From: Micromonospora sp. CB01531
Lineage (GTDB): Bacteria > Actinomycetota > Actinomycetes > Mycobacteriales > Micromonosporaceae
Direction of reading: 5' to 3'
DNA length: 64,000 nt
Assembly (NCBI RefSeq): GCF_001905095.1
Contig: NZ_LWLS01000077.1
Span: 1 to 64,000 of the forward strand
The notes beneath the pieces were generated by a model. The model had not been told where the DNA came from, made no database searches, and worked only from the letters and a program-made list of their open reading frames with translations. Position numbers and translations under genes: made by a program. Within the stretch, counting starts at the first letter, position 1, and the number at the start of each line of letters is the position of its first letter. Below, piece after piece: positions 7,329 through 15,951 of the stretch.

Positions 7329-10289
7329 ATGTCAGGCCAGCAGGACGGGTTCGCCCTCGGCGTCGACCTCGGCACCTCGAACACGGTGGCGGTGCTGCGC
7401 TGGCCGGACGGGCGGAGCCGCCCGTTGCTCGTGGACGGACATCCGATCCTCCCCTCCGGCGTCTACGTCGACTCCGACGGACGGTTCCACGTGGGACGGG
7501 ACGCGCAACGGCTGGCCCAGGCCGACCCGGCCGGGTACGAGCCGAACCCCAAGCGCCGGGTGGCCGAGGAGACGGTCGAGCTGGGCGGCCGGACGTACCG
7601 GCCGGCGGAGCTGCTGGCGGCGACGTTGCGGACGGTGGCGGACGCCGCCGTGGCCGCGGTGGGTTTCCTCCCGCCTGCAGTGGTCACCCACCCGGCGGCC
7701 TGGGCGGCGCCCCGCCGGCAGGTGCTGCACGACGCGCTCGCGCTGGCCGGCTGGCCGCCGGCCGCCGAGCACACCATGGCCGGTCCGATCACGCCCGGCA
7801 CCCGCCTGCTGCGCGAGCCGGTGGCCGCCGCCCGCTACTACGCCCAGGTGCTGCGCCGGCCGGTGCCGGTCGGGGGAGCCGTCGCGGTGTTCGACTTCGG
7901 CGGCGGCACCCTCGACGTGGCGGTGCTGCGCAACGAGGGTGCCGACCCCTGGGGCGACTCGGGATTCGCCCTGGTCGCCAGCGGCGGCGTCGCCGACCTC
8001 GGCGGTCTGGACCTGGACGCCGCCCTGGTCGGCCGGCTCGGCGAGTTGGTCGGCCCGGTGCACCCGGCCGCGTGGGCGCGCCTGACCAGCGCGACGACCA
8101 CCGCGGAGTGGCGGGACCGGCATCAGCTCTGGGACCACGTGCGTGGCGCGAAGGAGATGCTCTCCCGGGCCATGGTCGCGCCGGTGGCCGTACCGGGGGT
8201 GGAGGCGGCAGCCCAACTGACCCGGGAGGACCTGGAACTGCTCGCCACTCCCCTGCTGGCCCGGGCGGTGGCCGAGACCCGGGACGTGATCGCCGCCGCG
8301 GGGCTCGTTCCCGGGCAGCTCGCCGGCCTCTTCCTGGTCGGCGGGTCGTCCCGGGTGCCGCTGGTGGCCCGGATGCTGCACGCCGACCTGGGGGTCGCCC
8401 CGACCGTCCTGGAACAGCCCGAGCTGCCGGTCGCCGAGGGCGCGCTGACGGACCTTCCGCTGCCCCGCCGGGCCGCAGCCGGGACGCCACCGGCGGTGCC
8501 CGCCGGCCCGCAGGGTGCGCTGCCCCAGAGCGCCCCGGCGCCGGCCGGGCCCGCACCCGCCGGCCCGCACGGCACCCGACCCGAGAGCGCGCCAACGGCC
8601 CCCACCGTGCCCGCACCCGCCGGGCCGCCCGACACGCTGCCCCAGAGCCCGCCGCCGGCCGCCGGACCGCACGGCATCCTGCCCAAGGGCGCGGCACCCG
8701 GGGGCGCGCTCCCGGCAACCACGGTGCCGGTCCCCGCCCCGCACGGCACTCTGGTCGACGACGCGCCGACGCTGCCCGGGTACGCGGTCGCCCCGGCTCC
8801 GTCCGGGTACGCCGGTGCCGGGCAACCCCCGGCCGTCCCCGGTCAGCGCGGTTTCGCTCCCGGCGGCCGGGGACTGGGGACATCCGGCGGGGAGCCGCCG
8901 GTCTCGCCCGCGCCGCCGGGGATCGGCGCGGCCCGACCGGGACGGGGCCGGCGGGCTCTCTGGATCGCGGCCGGCGCCGGCCTCGTGGTGATCGGTGTGG
9001 TGGCAGCGGCGGTGCTGTGGGCGCTCCGGGACCCCTACCCGGCGCTGGAGTTCCGTACCCCGAAGTTGATTGCCCGGCCCGAGGCGGGCGGCGAGCGACC
9101 GGCCGCGATGTTCACCTCGGTGCTGGCCGACCGGGCCTACCTGGCGTATCCGGGCGCGGACAACCGGCTGGAGGTGGTGGCGGTCGACGCGGCCACCGGC
9201 GACGAGCGGTGGCGCAAGCCGACCCCGGTGGCGGCGGACCGGTGGCAGGCCGTGCAGGCGCTGCCCGGCGCGGTCGCCGTGCTCGCCGACGCCTCCGGTG
9301 CCACCCCCCGCGACCTGGTGGTACTCGACGCCGGCTCGGGCAACCAGCGCTGGCGGTTGACCATCCGGGGCGACGACGCCCTGTACTTCACCAAGGAGAC
9401 GGCGGTCTGGCTCGACCGGACCGGTGGCCGGCTGGTCGGGCTGCGGCTCGACAACGGTCAGGAGAAGTGGCACCACGACAACCCGCGCAACGAGTACGGC
9501 GACGCCCGCACCGCGGTGGTGCCCGTCGGCACGGGCGAGGCGCTCGGCGGGCCCGCGTACTTCGACGGATCGCCGCGGGCGCCATGGCTCGGGGACGCGA
9601 CCCGGCTCGTCCAGGTGGGGGCGGACCGGTCGGTGCGGGTCATCGACATGAACAGCGGAGAGATCCGCCAGCGGACCAACGTCGCCGACGTCGACGACCT
9701 GGTGGCGGCGCGCGACGACCGGCTGTACGTCATCGAGGACACCCACGGCTACCGGCTGCTCGCCTACGACCTCGGCAGCCTCGCCGGGCCGGTCGTGCTC
9801 TACACCGCCCCGGACGAGCGGCGCCGGGCGAAGACGCTGGTCACCTGCGGCGAGCACCGGGCCTGCCTGCTGGAGGTGCCGGGCTCCGGGGCTGACGGGA
9901 CGGAGGTGGTGGCGGTCACCGAGGGGAAGGCCACCCGTCACTGGCCGGCCCCGAAGGCGGATGGGCTGGTACCGCTCGGCGAGCACCTGCTCGTCCGGCG
10001 CGACGCCCCGCAGGCCGCGGTCACCCTCTTCGACCCAGAGGGCACGGCGGTGCTGCGGGACCGGGACGGGGTGGCCGGGCGGATCGACGCCGGGAACGTG
10101 CTGCTCTTCGCGGAGACGCCGAGCAGCGTGGCGGACGACCGCAGCGTGGCCGGGATGTCGGTGAGCGCCGACGGCCCGTCCGAGATGGGGCTGCTCAAGG
10201 AGGTACGCAGCGAGTCCTGCTCGTGGAACGCCGAGGTGCTCGCCTGCGGTGCCGAGAAGGACTTCGTGCTGTACCGGTTCGCGGACTGA
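7329..10289 (+). CDS. Membrane-anchored Hsp70-type ATPase fused to an extracytoplasmic beta-propeller
   Basis: A 986-residue protein. Residues 1-380 are an actin-like Hsp70 ATPase domain, with phosphate-1 motif GVDLGTSNTVAVLRW near residue 10, phosphate-2 motif FDFGGGTLDVAVL near 187 and adenosine motif FLVGGSSRVPLVARML near 336. There is no Hsp70 substrate-binding domain. Residues about 390-540 are a proline/alanine-rich linker with repeated PAGPxG units. One membrane helix lies near 544-566 (IAAGAGLVVIGVVAAAVLWA). The remaining 420 residues look like PQQ-type propeller blades (GDERWRKP, NQRWRLTI, GQEKWHHD). The start is set by a GGAGG 8 bases upstream of ATG 7329. The architecture suggests an ATPase inside linked to a sensor or scaffold outside. 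The function is unknown. Confidence 0.9.
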   Translation: MSGQQDGFALGVDLGTSNTVAVLRWPDGRSRPLLVDGHPILPSGVYVDSDGRFHVGRDAQRLAQADPAGYEPNPKRRVAEETVELGGRTYRPAELLAATLRTVADAAVAAVGFLPPAVVTHPAAWAAPRRQVLHDALALAGWPPAAEHTMAGPITPGTRLLREPVAAARYYAQVLRRPVPVGGAVAVFDFGGGTLDVAVLRNEGADPWGDSGFALVASGGVADLGGLDLDAALVGRLGELVGPVHPAAWARLTSATTTAEWRDRHQLWDHVRGAKEMLSRAMVAPVAVPGVEAAAQLTREDLELLATPLLARAVAETRDVIAAAGLVPGQLAGLFLVGGSSRVPLVARMLHADLGVAPTVLEQPELPVAEGALTDLPLPRRAAAGTPPAVPAGPQGALPQSAPAPAGPAPAGPHGTRPESAPTAPTVPAPAGPPDTLPQSPPPAAGPHGILPKGAAPGGALPATTVPVPAPHGTLVDDAPTLPGYAVAPAPSGYAGAGQPPAVPGQRGFAPGGRGLGTSGGEPPVSPAPPGIGAARPGRGRRALWIAAGAGLVVIGVVAAAVLWALRDPYPALEFRTPKLIARPEAGGERPAAMFTSVLADRAYLAYPGADNRLEVVAVDAATGDERWRKPTPVAADRWQAVQALPGAVAVLADASGATPRDLVVLDAGSGNQRWRLTIRGDDALYFTKETAVWLDRTGGRLVGLRLDNGQEKWHHDNPRNEYGDARTAVVPVGTGEALGGPAYFDGSPRAPWLGDATRLVQVGADRSVRVIDMNSGEIRQRTNVADVDDLVAARDDRLYVIEDTHGYRLLAYDLGSLAGPVVLYTAPDERRRAKTLVTCGEHRACLLEVPGSGADGTEVVAVTEGKATRHWPAPKADGLVPLGEHLLVRRDAPQAAVTLFDPEGTAVLRDRDGVAGRIDAGNVLLFAETPSSVADDRSVAGMSVSADGPSEMGLLKEVRSESCSWNAEVLACGAEKDFVLYRFAD

Positions 10290-10410
10290 TCCGCCCGGGT
10301 CGCTGGACGGCTCAGCCCACCGGGCGACGGATGAACCGGGCAAAGAGGGGTAAGGCGACCCCGTCCTGGTGGAGTGACGACCGGCGTCGCGGCATCCCGC
10401 GACCGGGCCT

Positions 10411-10442
10411 GCGGGCGGGCGGCGGAACGCCGACCCGCCCGC
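10411..10442. terminator. Bidirectional terminator hairpin between convergent genes
   Basis: GCGGGCGGG at 10411-10419 pairs with CCCGCCCGC at 10434-10442, with an inner GGCG/CGCC stem. It lies between the end of the Hsp70-propeller gene and the end of the convergent membrane protein gene. Confidence 0.6.
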
Positions 10443-10454
10443 GGTCACGGCGGA

Positions 10455-10994
10455 TCAGTTGCCGCTGACCCAGTTCCAGGCGGCCACGACCCACTCGGTC
10501 TGCTGGAGGTAGGCGACCCCGACACCGGCCAGGAAGATCGCCGTCACCAGGTGGGCTCCGCGTGCGCTGCGGCGTATCCGGCCCAGCTGCCGCTCCCAGA
10601 CCAGCCGGCCGAGCAGGCGGGCGAGCGCGAAGAGGCCGACGGCCGTGAGCAGGCTGAGCACGAAGGTGAGCAGCGGGGCACCGAGATCGCCCCGCCCGGA
10701 GATCGCCCAGATCCCCCAGCAGACGAAGGCGAACAGGGCGCCTGCCGCGCTCCACTCGCCGCCCCGGCGCAGCTGGGCCAGATGCCAGCTCATGGGGCGG
10801 CGCGGGGCGGAGTCACCGGACCAGCCCGCCGTCGGGTCGACGGTGGAGAACTGCTCGGTCCGCGGCCTGCTCGGCTGCCCCACCGCGGCGACCCCGCGCC
10901 GGAACGCGTCCCGCTGCGGTGGCACCACCCCGACACCGGGCTGCGGCGGCACCTCCACGGTGCGCTCGGCCCACGGCTGTGTCTGGTCCGCCAT
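10455..10994 (-). CDS. Integral membrane protein of unknown function
   Basis: A 179-residue protein. The first 85 residues are polar and proline-rich (MADQTQPWAERTVEVPPQPG). Then come three hydrophobic segments at about 93-112 (GALFAFVCWGIWAIS), 118-145 (TFVLSLLTAVGLFALARLLG) and 157-178 (LVTAIFLAGVGVAYL). ATG 10994 has a strong GGGGAGGA ribosome site 8-10 bases upstream, which decides the start. The gene is divergent from the Eis-like gene (starts 99 bases apart). I do not recognise a family beyond a conserved-looking actinobacterial membrane protein. Confidence 0.75.
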   Translation of the reverse strand: MADQTQPWAERTVEVPPQPGVGVVPPQRDAFRRGVAAVGQPSRPRTEQFSTVDPTAGWSGDSAPRRPMSWHLAQLRRGGEWSAAGALFAFVCWGIWAISGRGDLGAPLLTFVLSLLTAVGLFALARLLGRLVWERQLGRIRRSARGAHLVTAIFLAGVGVAYLQQTEWVVAAWNWVSGN

Positions 10995-11093
10995 CTCGTG
11001 TCCTCCCCCTCGACCGACGCCGGCCACGGTTCCGAGGGTAGCGAGCCGGCAAATCGGTCGCCGACCCCGAAGGTGATGGGTTAGACAGTTCCG

Positions 11094-12314
11094 ATGATCG
11101 ACGCTGTGGTGCCCCGGGCCGAGGACTTCGACGAGATCGCCGGGCTGCTCGCCCTCGCCTTCCACGGCGGCGTTGACCCCGAGCTGCGGGAGATCGAGCG
11201 GCCCATCTTCGAGCCGGAGCGCGCCCTGCTGGTCCGCGACGGCGACGCCGCCGTGGCGCACGCCAGCGCGTTCAGCCGCGAGCTGACCGTGCCGGGCGCG
11301 ACCGTGCCGGCGGCGCACGTGACGATGGTCTCGGTCGCCCCGACCCACCGCCGCCGGGGCCTGCTCACCGGGCTGATGCGCCGGCAGCTCCGCGAGATCC
11401 GCGACGCCGGCCGCGAGCCGGTCGCGGTGCTCTGGGCCAGCGAGGGTCGCATCTATCCCCGCTTCGGCTACGGCCTGGCCGCGCAGCGGTACACGCTGAG
11501 CTGCGACACCAGCGAACTGCGGCTGCCGGAACCGGCGTCCGTCGAAGGCACGCTCCGCCTGGACCGGCCGGCCGCGCACCAGGCCGAGCTGGCCCAGTTG
11601 TACGAGCGGGTCCGCGCCGACCGCCCCGGCTGGTCGCGACGGGACGAGCGCTGGTGGGCGTACGTACTCGCCGACGTGGCGGACCTGCGGGGCGGCGCGA
11701 CCGAGCGCCGGGTGCTGCTGCACGAGGGGCGCGCCGGCCTGGACGGGTACGCGCTGTACCGGACGAAGGAGGAGTGGGACCGGACCGGCCCGCGCGGCGA
11801 GGTCCGGGTCGACGAGGTGGTGGCCGGGAACCCGGCGGCGTACCAGGCGCTGTGGCGGCTACTGCTGTCGATCGACCTGACCCGGCGCCTGTCGTTCGAC
11901 CGGGCCGCCGTGGACGAGCCGCTGCTGTGGCTGGTGAACGAGCCTCGGCAGCTCGGCGCCCACGTCTCCGACGCACTGTGGCTACGCGTCGTGGACGTCC
12001 CGGCCGCGCTGGCCGCCCGCCGGTACGCCGTCGACGTGGACGTGGTGTTCGAGGTGACCGACGACCTGCTGCCGGAGAACACCGGCCGCTGGCGGCTGGT
12101 CGGCGGTCCGACCGGGGCCGAGTGCGCGGCGAGCGACGCACCCGCCCGGCTCGGCTGCGACGTCCGCGTCCTCGGCGAGCTGTACCTGGGCGGGTCCGGG
12201 CTCGGGGCGCTCGCCGCCGCCGGCCGGGTCCGCGAACTGGTGCCGGGCACCGTAGCCGAGGTGGCCCCGGCCTTCGGCTGGCACCGTGCCCCGGCCCCGA
12301 TGGAGGTCTTCTGA
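11094..12314 (+). CDS. Eis-like GNAT N-acetyltransferase
   Basis: A 406-residue protein with the Eis family architecture. An N-terminal GNAT domain carries the acetyl-CoA loop VTMVSVAPTHRRRGLLTGLMRRQL, near residues 68-90, with the R-R-R-G-L pattern. A second degenerate GNAT-like domain follows, and the C-terminal region (about 300-406) resembles the sterol-carrier-protein-like fold and ends ...HRAPAPMEVF. M. tuberculosis Eis acetylates amines of aminoglycosides and proteins at several positions. Family members in soil actinomycetes have varied or unknown substrates. The C-terminal phenylalanine, whose carboxylate serves as a base in Eis, is present here. The length fits the family (about 400). 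Confidence 0.85.
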   Translation: MIDAVVPRAEDFDEIAGLLALAFHGGVDPELREIERPIFEPERALLVRDGDAAVAHASAFSRELTVPGATVPAAHVTMVSVAPTHRRRGLLTGLMRRQLREIRDAGREPVAVLWASEGRIYPRFGYGLAAQRYTLSCDTSELRLPEPASVEGTLRLDRPAAHQAELAQLYERVRADRPGWSRRDERWWAYVLADVADLRGGATERRVLLHEGRAGLDGYALYRTKEEWDRTGPRGEVRVDEVVAGNPAAYQALWRLLLSIDLTRRLSFDRAAVDEPLLWLVNEPRQLGAHVSDALWLRVVDVPAALAARRYAVDVDVVFEVTDDLLPENTGRWRLVGGPTGAECAASDAPARLGCDVRVLGELYLGGSGLGALAAAGRVRELVPGTVAEVAPAFGWHRAPAPMEVF

Positions 12315-12343
12315 GTCTCCGCCGCTGAGCCCGCCGCCCACGT

Positions 12344-12395
12344 CGATCATGACCGCGAAATGCGCCCGGTTTCGCTACCGCCGACTCCATGATCG
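12344..12395. repeat. Intergenic hairpin element with GATC-containing arms (copy 1)
   Basis: Outer arms CGATCATG (12344-12351) and CATGATCG (12388-12395) enclose inner arms GCGAAA (12355-12360) and TTTCGC (12370-12375). It sits between the Eis-like gene and a hypothetical gene on the same strand. It resembles in layout the elements at 53327-53380 and 58081-58154. Confidence 0.6.
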
Positions 12396-12457
12396 CCGGC
12401 TTCGGGGTGGCCGGGCGTGGGCGGGCGCGATCAGCGGTGGGACGGTACGGTCGGGTG

Positions 12458-12931
12458 ATGGGTGATGCGGAGCGGCGACGCCGCCGGTTGCGGCACCACG
12501 GCGAGGCCGGGGCGCCGGACGGCGAAGGCGCCGCCGGGCGGGCCGGCCGGCATGAGCCCGCCGGCACCTTCGCAGACGGGCCGACCGCCACCACGGCGAA
12601 GGTGCATGACGACGGCTCCAGGTCGCGGCGTGCCACCAGACCCGCCGAGCTGGAGTCGTCGGACGACGGCTCCAGGTCGCGGCGTGGCGCAAGACACGCC
12701 GAGCTGGAGTCGTCGGAGCGGGGACGCCGCGGCGGCCCCGCCGAGGAGGGTGAGCGGGGGTTGCGCGGCCTGGTCGGCTCGGGCTCCTCGCAGGTGAGCG
12801 TGACCGCCGCGCTGCGGGCGCGGGACGCCGCCCGGCCGACCGACGCGGACCTGGCCGAGGCCGAGGCCCGCGTCGTGATCGTCCGGCGCAACTGGGTGCC
12901 CCGCGAGGAACTCCCCCGCGCGAACCGCTAG
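12458..12931 (+). CDS. Hypothetical protein with internal tandem repeat
   Basis: A 157-residue charged protein with no recognised domain. The first 100 residues are Arg/Gly/Ala-rich and include two tandem 18-residue units starting DDGSRSRR (DNA 12608-12715). The C-terminal 50 residues look more ordered: SQVSVTAALRARDAARPTDA, then a segment ending VRRNWVPREELPRANR. That tail may be the conserved part. ATG 12458 is chosen, though a GTG nearby is possible. It is convergent with rpiB, the stops being 3 bases apart. A real gene is likely but not certain. Confidence 0.5.
   Translation: MGDAERRRRRLRHHGEAGAPDGEGAAGRAGRHEPAGTFADGPTATTAKVHDDGSRSRRATRPAELESSDDGSRSRRGARHAELESSERGRRGGPAEEGERGLRGLVGSGSSQVSVTAALRARDAARPTDADLAEAEARVVIVRRNWVPREELPRANR
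12608..12715 (+). repeat. Two tandem 54-bp units inside a coding region
   Basis: Copies at 12608-12661 and 12662-12715 differ by a few bases and encode DDGSRSRRATRPAELESS and DDGSRSRRGARHAELESS. The exact 54-base period keeps the reading frame, so it probably arose by duplication within the gene. Confidence 0.85.
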
Positions 12932-12934
12932 CCG

Positions 12935-13405
12935 TCAGGCGGGCAGGTCGGGCAGCTCGCGCGTCTGCTCGTAGGCGGCCACCTGGGCGATCCGGCGGGC
13001 GTGCCGCGGGTTGCCCGAGAACGGCGTGGTCAGGAACGCCTCCACCAGGGCGGTCGCCTCGTCCAGGGTGTGCTGGCGGGCCCCGACGGCGATGATGTTG
13101 GCGTCGTTGTGCTCCCGCGCCAACTGGGCGGTGTCGATGCTCCAGGCGAGGGCGGCCCGGGCGCCGGCGATCTTGTTGGCGGCGATCTGCTCGCCGTTGC
13201 CGGAGCCACCGATGACCACCCCGAGGCTGCCCGGGTCGTTGACCACCCGGTCGCCGGTGTGCAGGCAGAACGCGGGGTAGTCGTCGTCCGGGTCGTAGCC
13301 GTGCGGGCCCACGTCGACGACCTCGTACCCCTGCTTGGCCAGGTGGTTGGCCAGGTGCCCCTTCAGCTCGAAGCCGGCGTGATCGGATCCCAGGTAGACG
13401 CGCAT
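12935..13405 (-). CDS. rpiB: Ribose-5-phosphate isomerase B
   Basis: A 156-residue RpiB/LacAB-type isomerase that interconverts ribose 5-phosphate and ribulose 5-phosphate in the pentose phosphate pathway. Family signatures: GSDHAGFELK at residues 6-15, the anion-binding GVVIGGSGNGEQIAANK loop near 66-82, then ARAALAWSIDTAQLAREHNDANIIAVGARQ. The Ser in GGSGNGE sits where many RpiB proteins carry the catalytic Cys. Actinobacterial enzymes such as that of M. tuberculosis instead use a Glu (the GNGE glutamate), so this is expected. The start MRVYLGSDHAG is fixed by homology, and longer frames add only arginine-rich shadow sequence. Confidence 0.95.
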   Translation of the reverse strand: MRVYLGSDHAGFELKGHLANHLAKQGYEVVDVGPHGYDPDDDYPAFCLHTGDRVVNDPGSLGVVIGGSGNGEQIAANKIAGARAALAWSIDTAQLAREHNDANIIAVGARQHTLDEATALVEAFLTTPFSGNPRHARRIAQVAAYEQTRELPDLPA

Positions 13406-13477
13406 ACCGCGCAGTCTGTCAGGCCGGCCTCCGTGCCGCCGCGCGGGCGGCGGCACGGAGGCGAATTCGTCACAGGA

Positions 13478-14677
13478 TCAGCGCGGCAGCTCGGCCACGA
13501 CCAGGCCGGCGCGCGCCTTCGGGGTGAACCAGGTGCTCTTGCGCGGCATCTTCTCCCGGGCCAGGTTCACCGCGACGAAGTCGTCCACGGTCACCGGGGC
13601 GATCAGGACGGCCAGCTCGGCCCGGCCGGCGTCCACCTCGCCGGTGAGCCAGCTCGCCGGGTAGTCGCCGCCCACGTAGGTGATCCGCTTGTCGCCCGGG
13701 TCGAGGCCGAGCGCGTCGCGCAGCAGCAGCCGCTCGACCAGCGCGTGGTCCAGGTTCTCCAGCCGGCCGCCCCCGACCTGCGGCAGGCTGACCGCGTACC
13801 CCTGGCCGGCGAGGTAGAGGCGGACGGTGCCGCCGGCCGCCGGGACCTCGACCGGGCCGTTGATCGGGCTGACCTCGGCGCCGGCGGCGCGCAGCCGGTC
13901 GAGCAGTTCCTCCGGGGTGCTGGTCAGCTCGCTGACCAGCCGGTTGTAGGGCTGGATGGCGACCGAGGCGGGCGTGGTGATCACCGAGAGGAAGCGGGTC
14001 AGGCCACCGGTCTGCGCGGCCAGGCTGCGGTGGTTGCCGTCCGCGACCACCAGTTCCCCGCCGCCGGCGAGGGCGGTCAGCTCGTCCTGCTCGGGGCCGG
14101 GGCCGACCAGCCAGATGGCGTGCGTCCGCCCGGCCTGGTCGACGTCGGTCGCGGCGGGCGCGCCCGCCGCCTCGGTCGCCGCCGCGAGCGCGGCGTGCAG
14201 CTCGTCACCCCGCCCGGTCTGCAGCAGGAGTACGGGCGAGAGCAGGTGGCCCAGCGCCTCGGCCAGGGCCACCCGCTCCCGCACCTTGGCGATGAAGACG
14301 TCCTCGTTGCGGATCACCAGACCGGGCTCGTCGGCCCGGGTGGAGATCTGGTCGGTGTCGACCATGGCGAACAGCCCGTACGCGGGCTCCTCGCCGGGTG
14401 CGCTGATCCGGTAGAGCACCACGACCTGCTCGGCCGGGGTGTAGCTGCCGTCCGCCTTGGCCTCGGCGAGGCGGGCCACCGCGTCGGGGAGCGCGTCGAG
14501 GAAGGGCTTCCCGACGCTGCCCGGTGCCCGGTGGGGCATCTCGATGCCGAGTGCACTGTGCGGATTCGCCTCGACGATGGCGGTGATCTCCGCGTCGTCG
14601 GCGAACTCGTCGTAGTTCTGCGCGCCGGTGCCGCCAGTGGTGATCCAGGCCCGGGCGATCGGATGCACGACCGTCAT
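13478..14677 (-). CDS. DUF1015 family protein
   Basis: A 399-residue member of DUF1015, recognised by the late motif VADGNHRSLA (about 190-199; usually A-D-G-H-H-R) and the C-terminal MPRKSTWFTPKARAGLVV. The family is widespread in bacteria, has no settled biochemical role and is sometimes near serine metabolism genes. In this copy the first His of the ADGHHR motif is Asn. It lies between rpiB and a small hypothetical gene, all on the minus strand. The start is set at MTVVHPIARAW, where similarity to a typical DUF1015 N-terminus begins. Confidence 0.82.
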   Translation of the reverse strand: MTVVHPIARAWITTGGTGAQNYDEFADDAEITAIVEANPHSALGIEMPHRAPGSVGKPFLDALPDAVARLAEAKADGSYTPAEQVVVLYRISAPGEEPAYGLFAMVDTDQISTRADEPGLVIRNEDVFIAKVRERVALAEALGHLLSPVLLLQTGRGDELHAALAAATEAAGAPAATDVDQAGRTHAIWLVGPGPEQDELTALAGGGELVVADGNHRSLAAQTGGLTRFLSVITTPASVAIQPYNRLVSELTSTPEELLDRLRAAGAEVSPINGPVEVPAAGGTVRLYLAGQGYAVSLPQVGGGRLENLDHALVERLLLRDALGLDPGDKRITYVGGDYPASWLTGEVDAGRAELAVLIAPVTVDDFVAVNLAREKMPRKSTWFTPKARAGLVVAELPR

Positions 14678-14776
14678 GCCCGCTGACGCTACCCGCGCCA
14701 CCCACCGCGCCGTGCCGGACCCTCGCTGCTTCCATCAGGTGAAAGGAGTGGCGCAGGCAGCCCTTCCGGACAGCCG

Positions 14777-15163
14777 TCAGGCGGTGCGGTCGACGCCGGC
14801 GCTGCGGTGCCGGCCGGGGGCCGGCCGGCGGCTCGGTGCCGGGGTGGCCGGCCGGGACGCGGCGGAGGAAGCGAGGCGTACCGTCGTCGCGCCCGGCGCG
14901 GGCCGGCCGGCCGCGGCGCCGGACCGGACCGGCCCGGCGGTCCCGGGCGGCAGGGCGGCGTCGGCGGGCGGGGTCATCCGGGAGGTGGCCACAACCCGGG
15001 CGACGCCGACCACGATCGGCGGGGCCAGCAGGTCCACCATCTCGGGCGGCAGGGTCGGCCGGACGGCCGGCCAGTCGCCTTCGGCCACGGACCAGTACGT
15101 CGCACCGGAGTCCTCGGTCGCCGGCACCGGCGCGTTTTCGGACAGGTGGCGGTGCTTACCCAT
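14777..15163 (-). CDS. Hypothetical protein
   Basis: A 128-residue protein. An ordered N-terminal part (MGKHRHLSENAPVPATEDSG, then YWSVAEGDWPAVRPTLPPEMVDLLAPP) is followed by an Ala/Pro/Arg-rich tail. GGAGG lies 6 bases upstream of ATG 15163, which supports translation. No family recognised. It follows the nitroreductase homologue on the same strand, after a hairpin terminator. Confidence 0.55.
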   Translation of the reverse strand: MGKHRHLSENAPVPATEDSGATYWSVAEGDWPAVRPTLPPEMVDLLAPPIVVGVARVVATSRMTPPADAALPPGTAGPVRSGAAAGRPAPGATTVRLASSAASRPATPAPSRRPAPGRHRSAGVDRTA

Positions 15164-15230
15164 GGAACGCCTCCAGGAGCTGCCGGGGTGCGGCCCCGCG
15201 GGCCGCCGGCTGGGACACCTGATGAAACGA

Positions 15231-15267
15231 ACCCCGCGCCGCCGGGGTGACGCCGGCGCCGCGGGGT
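15231..15267 (-). terminator. Hairpin downstream of the mycothiol nitroreductase gene
   Basis: ACCCCGCG (15231-15238) pairs with CGCGGGGT (15260-15267). The sequence between them adds further GC pairing (CCGCCGG/CCGGCG). It lies 60 bases past the stop of the gene at 15328-15951. Confidence 0.5.
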
Positions 15268-15327
15268 CGCGCGCTGCCAGGAAGGGTCCCGCTCCACCGA
15301 AGCGTCGACCGGGGGCCCGTCCACACC

Positions 15328-15951
15328 TCAGTCGAAGATCGGGCCGAGCTCCCGGGTCCGCTTGAGCTCGTAGAAGCCGGGGGTGCCGGCGACCAGCAGC
15401 ACGCCGTCCCAGAGCCGGCCGGCCGCCTCGCCCTTCGGGGCCGGGGTGATCACCGGGCCGAAGAAGGCGACCTGGCCGCCGTCCGGGCCGGGGGCGTGGA
15501 TCACCGGGGTGCCGACCTCGGTGCCGACCGGCCGCATGCCCGCCTCGTGGCTGGCCCGCAGCGCCTCGTCGTACGCGGTCGTCTCGGCAGCGTCGGCGAG
15601 CGCCGGGTCCAGCCCGACGTCGGTCAGCGCGCCGACCAGCATCTCCCGGCCGAGCGGCTCCTTGCCGAGGTGGATCCGGGTGCCCATGGCCGTGTAGAGC
15701 TTCGCCAGCGTCTCCCCGCCGTGGGCCTGCTCGACGGCGATGCAGACCCGCACCGGGCCCCAGCCCTGCTTCATCAGGTCCCGGTACTGCTCGGGCAGGT
15801 CCCGGCCCTCGTTGAGCACGGAGAGGCTCATCACGTGGAACTGGATGTCCACCTCCCGGACCTGCTCGACCTCCAGCAGCCAGCGGGAGGTGATCCAGGC
15901 CCACGGGCACAGCGGGTCGAACCACATGTCCACGGCGGCACGTTCGGTCAC
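15328..15951 (-). CDS. Mycothiol-dependent nitroreductase family protein (Rv2466c-like), CPWA active site
   Basis: A 207-residue DsbA-fold protein closely resembling mycobacterial Rv2466c along its length (FDPLCPWAWITSRW, FHVMSLSVLNE, LPEQYRDLMKQGWGPVRV, VGTPVIH, FFGPVI, ELKRTRELGPIFD). Rv2466c is a mycothiol-dependent reductase that activates nitro-prodrugs and has a CPWC motif. Here the motif is C15-P-W-A18, so the second cysteine is absent. A monothiol mechanism using mycothiol as the resolving thiol remains possible. It is divergent from pepN, as in mycobacteria. The family is clear, while the exact activity is inferred. Confidence 0.9.
   Translation of the reverse strand: MTERAAVDMWFDPLCPWAWITSRWLLEVEQVREVDIQFHVMSLSVLNEGRDLPEQYRDLMKQGWGPVRVCIAVEQAHGGETLAKLYTAMGTRIHLGKEPLGREMLVGALTDVGLDPALADAAETTAYDEALRASHEAGMRPVGTEVGTPVIHAPGPDGGQVAFFGPVITPAPKGEAAGRLWDGVLLVAGTPGFYELKRTRELGPIFD

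Noticed and set aside
7332-10448. A frame of over 1000 codons antisense to the Hsp70-propeller gene
   Set aside because: The sense strand has Hsp70 motifs and a good ribosome site. The antisense translation has no domain and the usual shadow composition.
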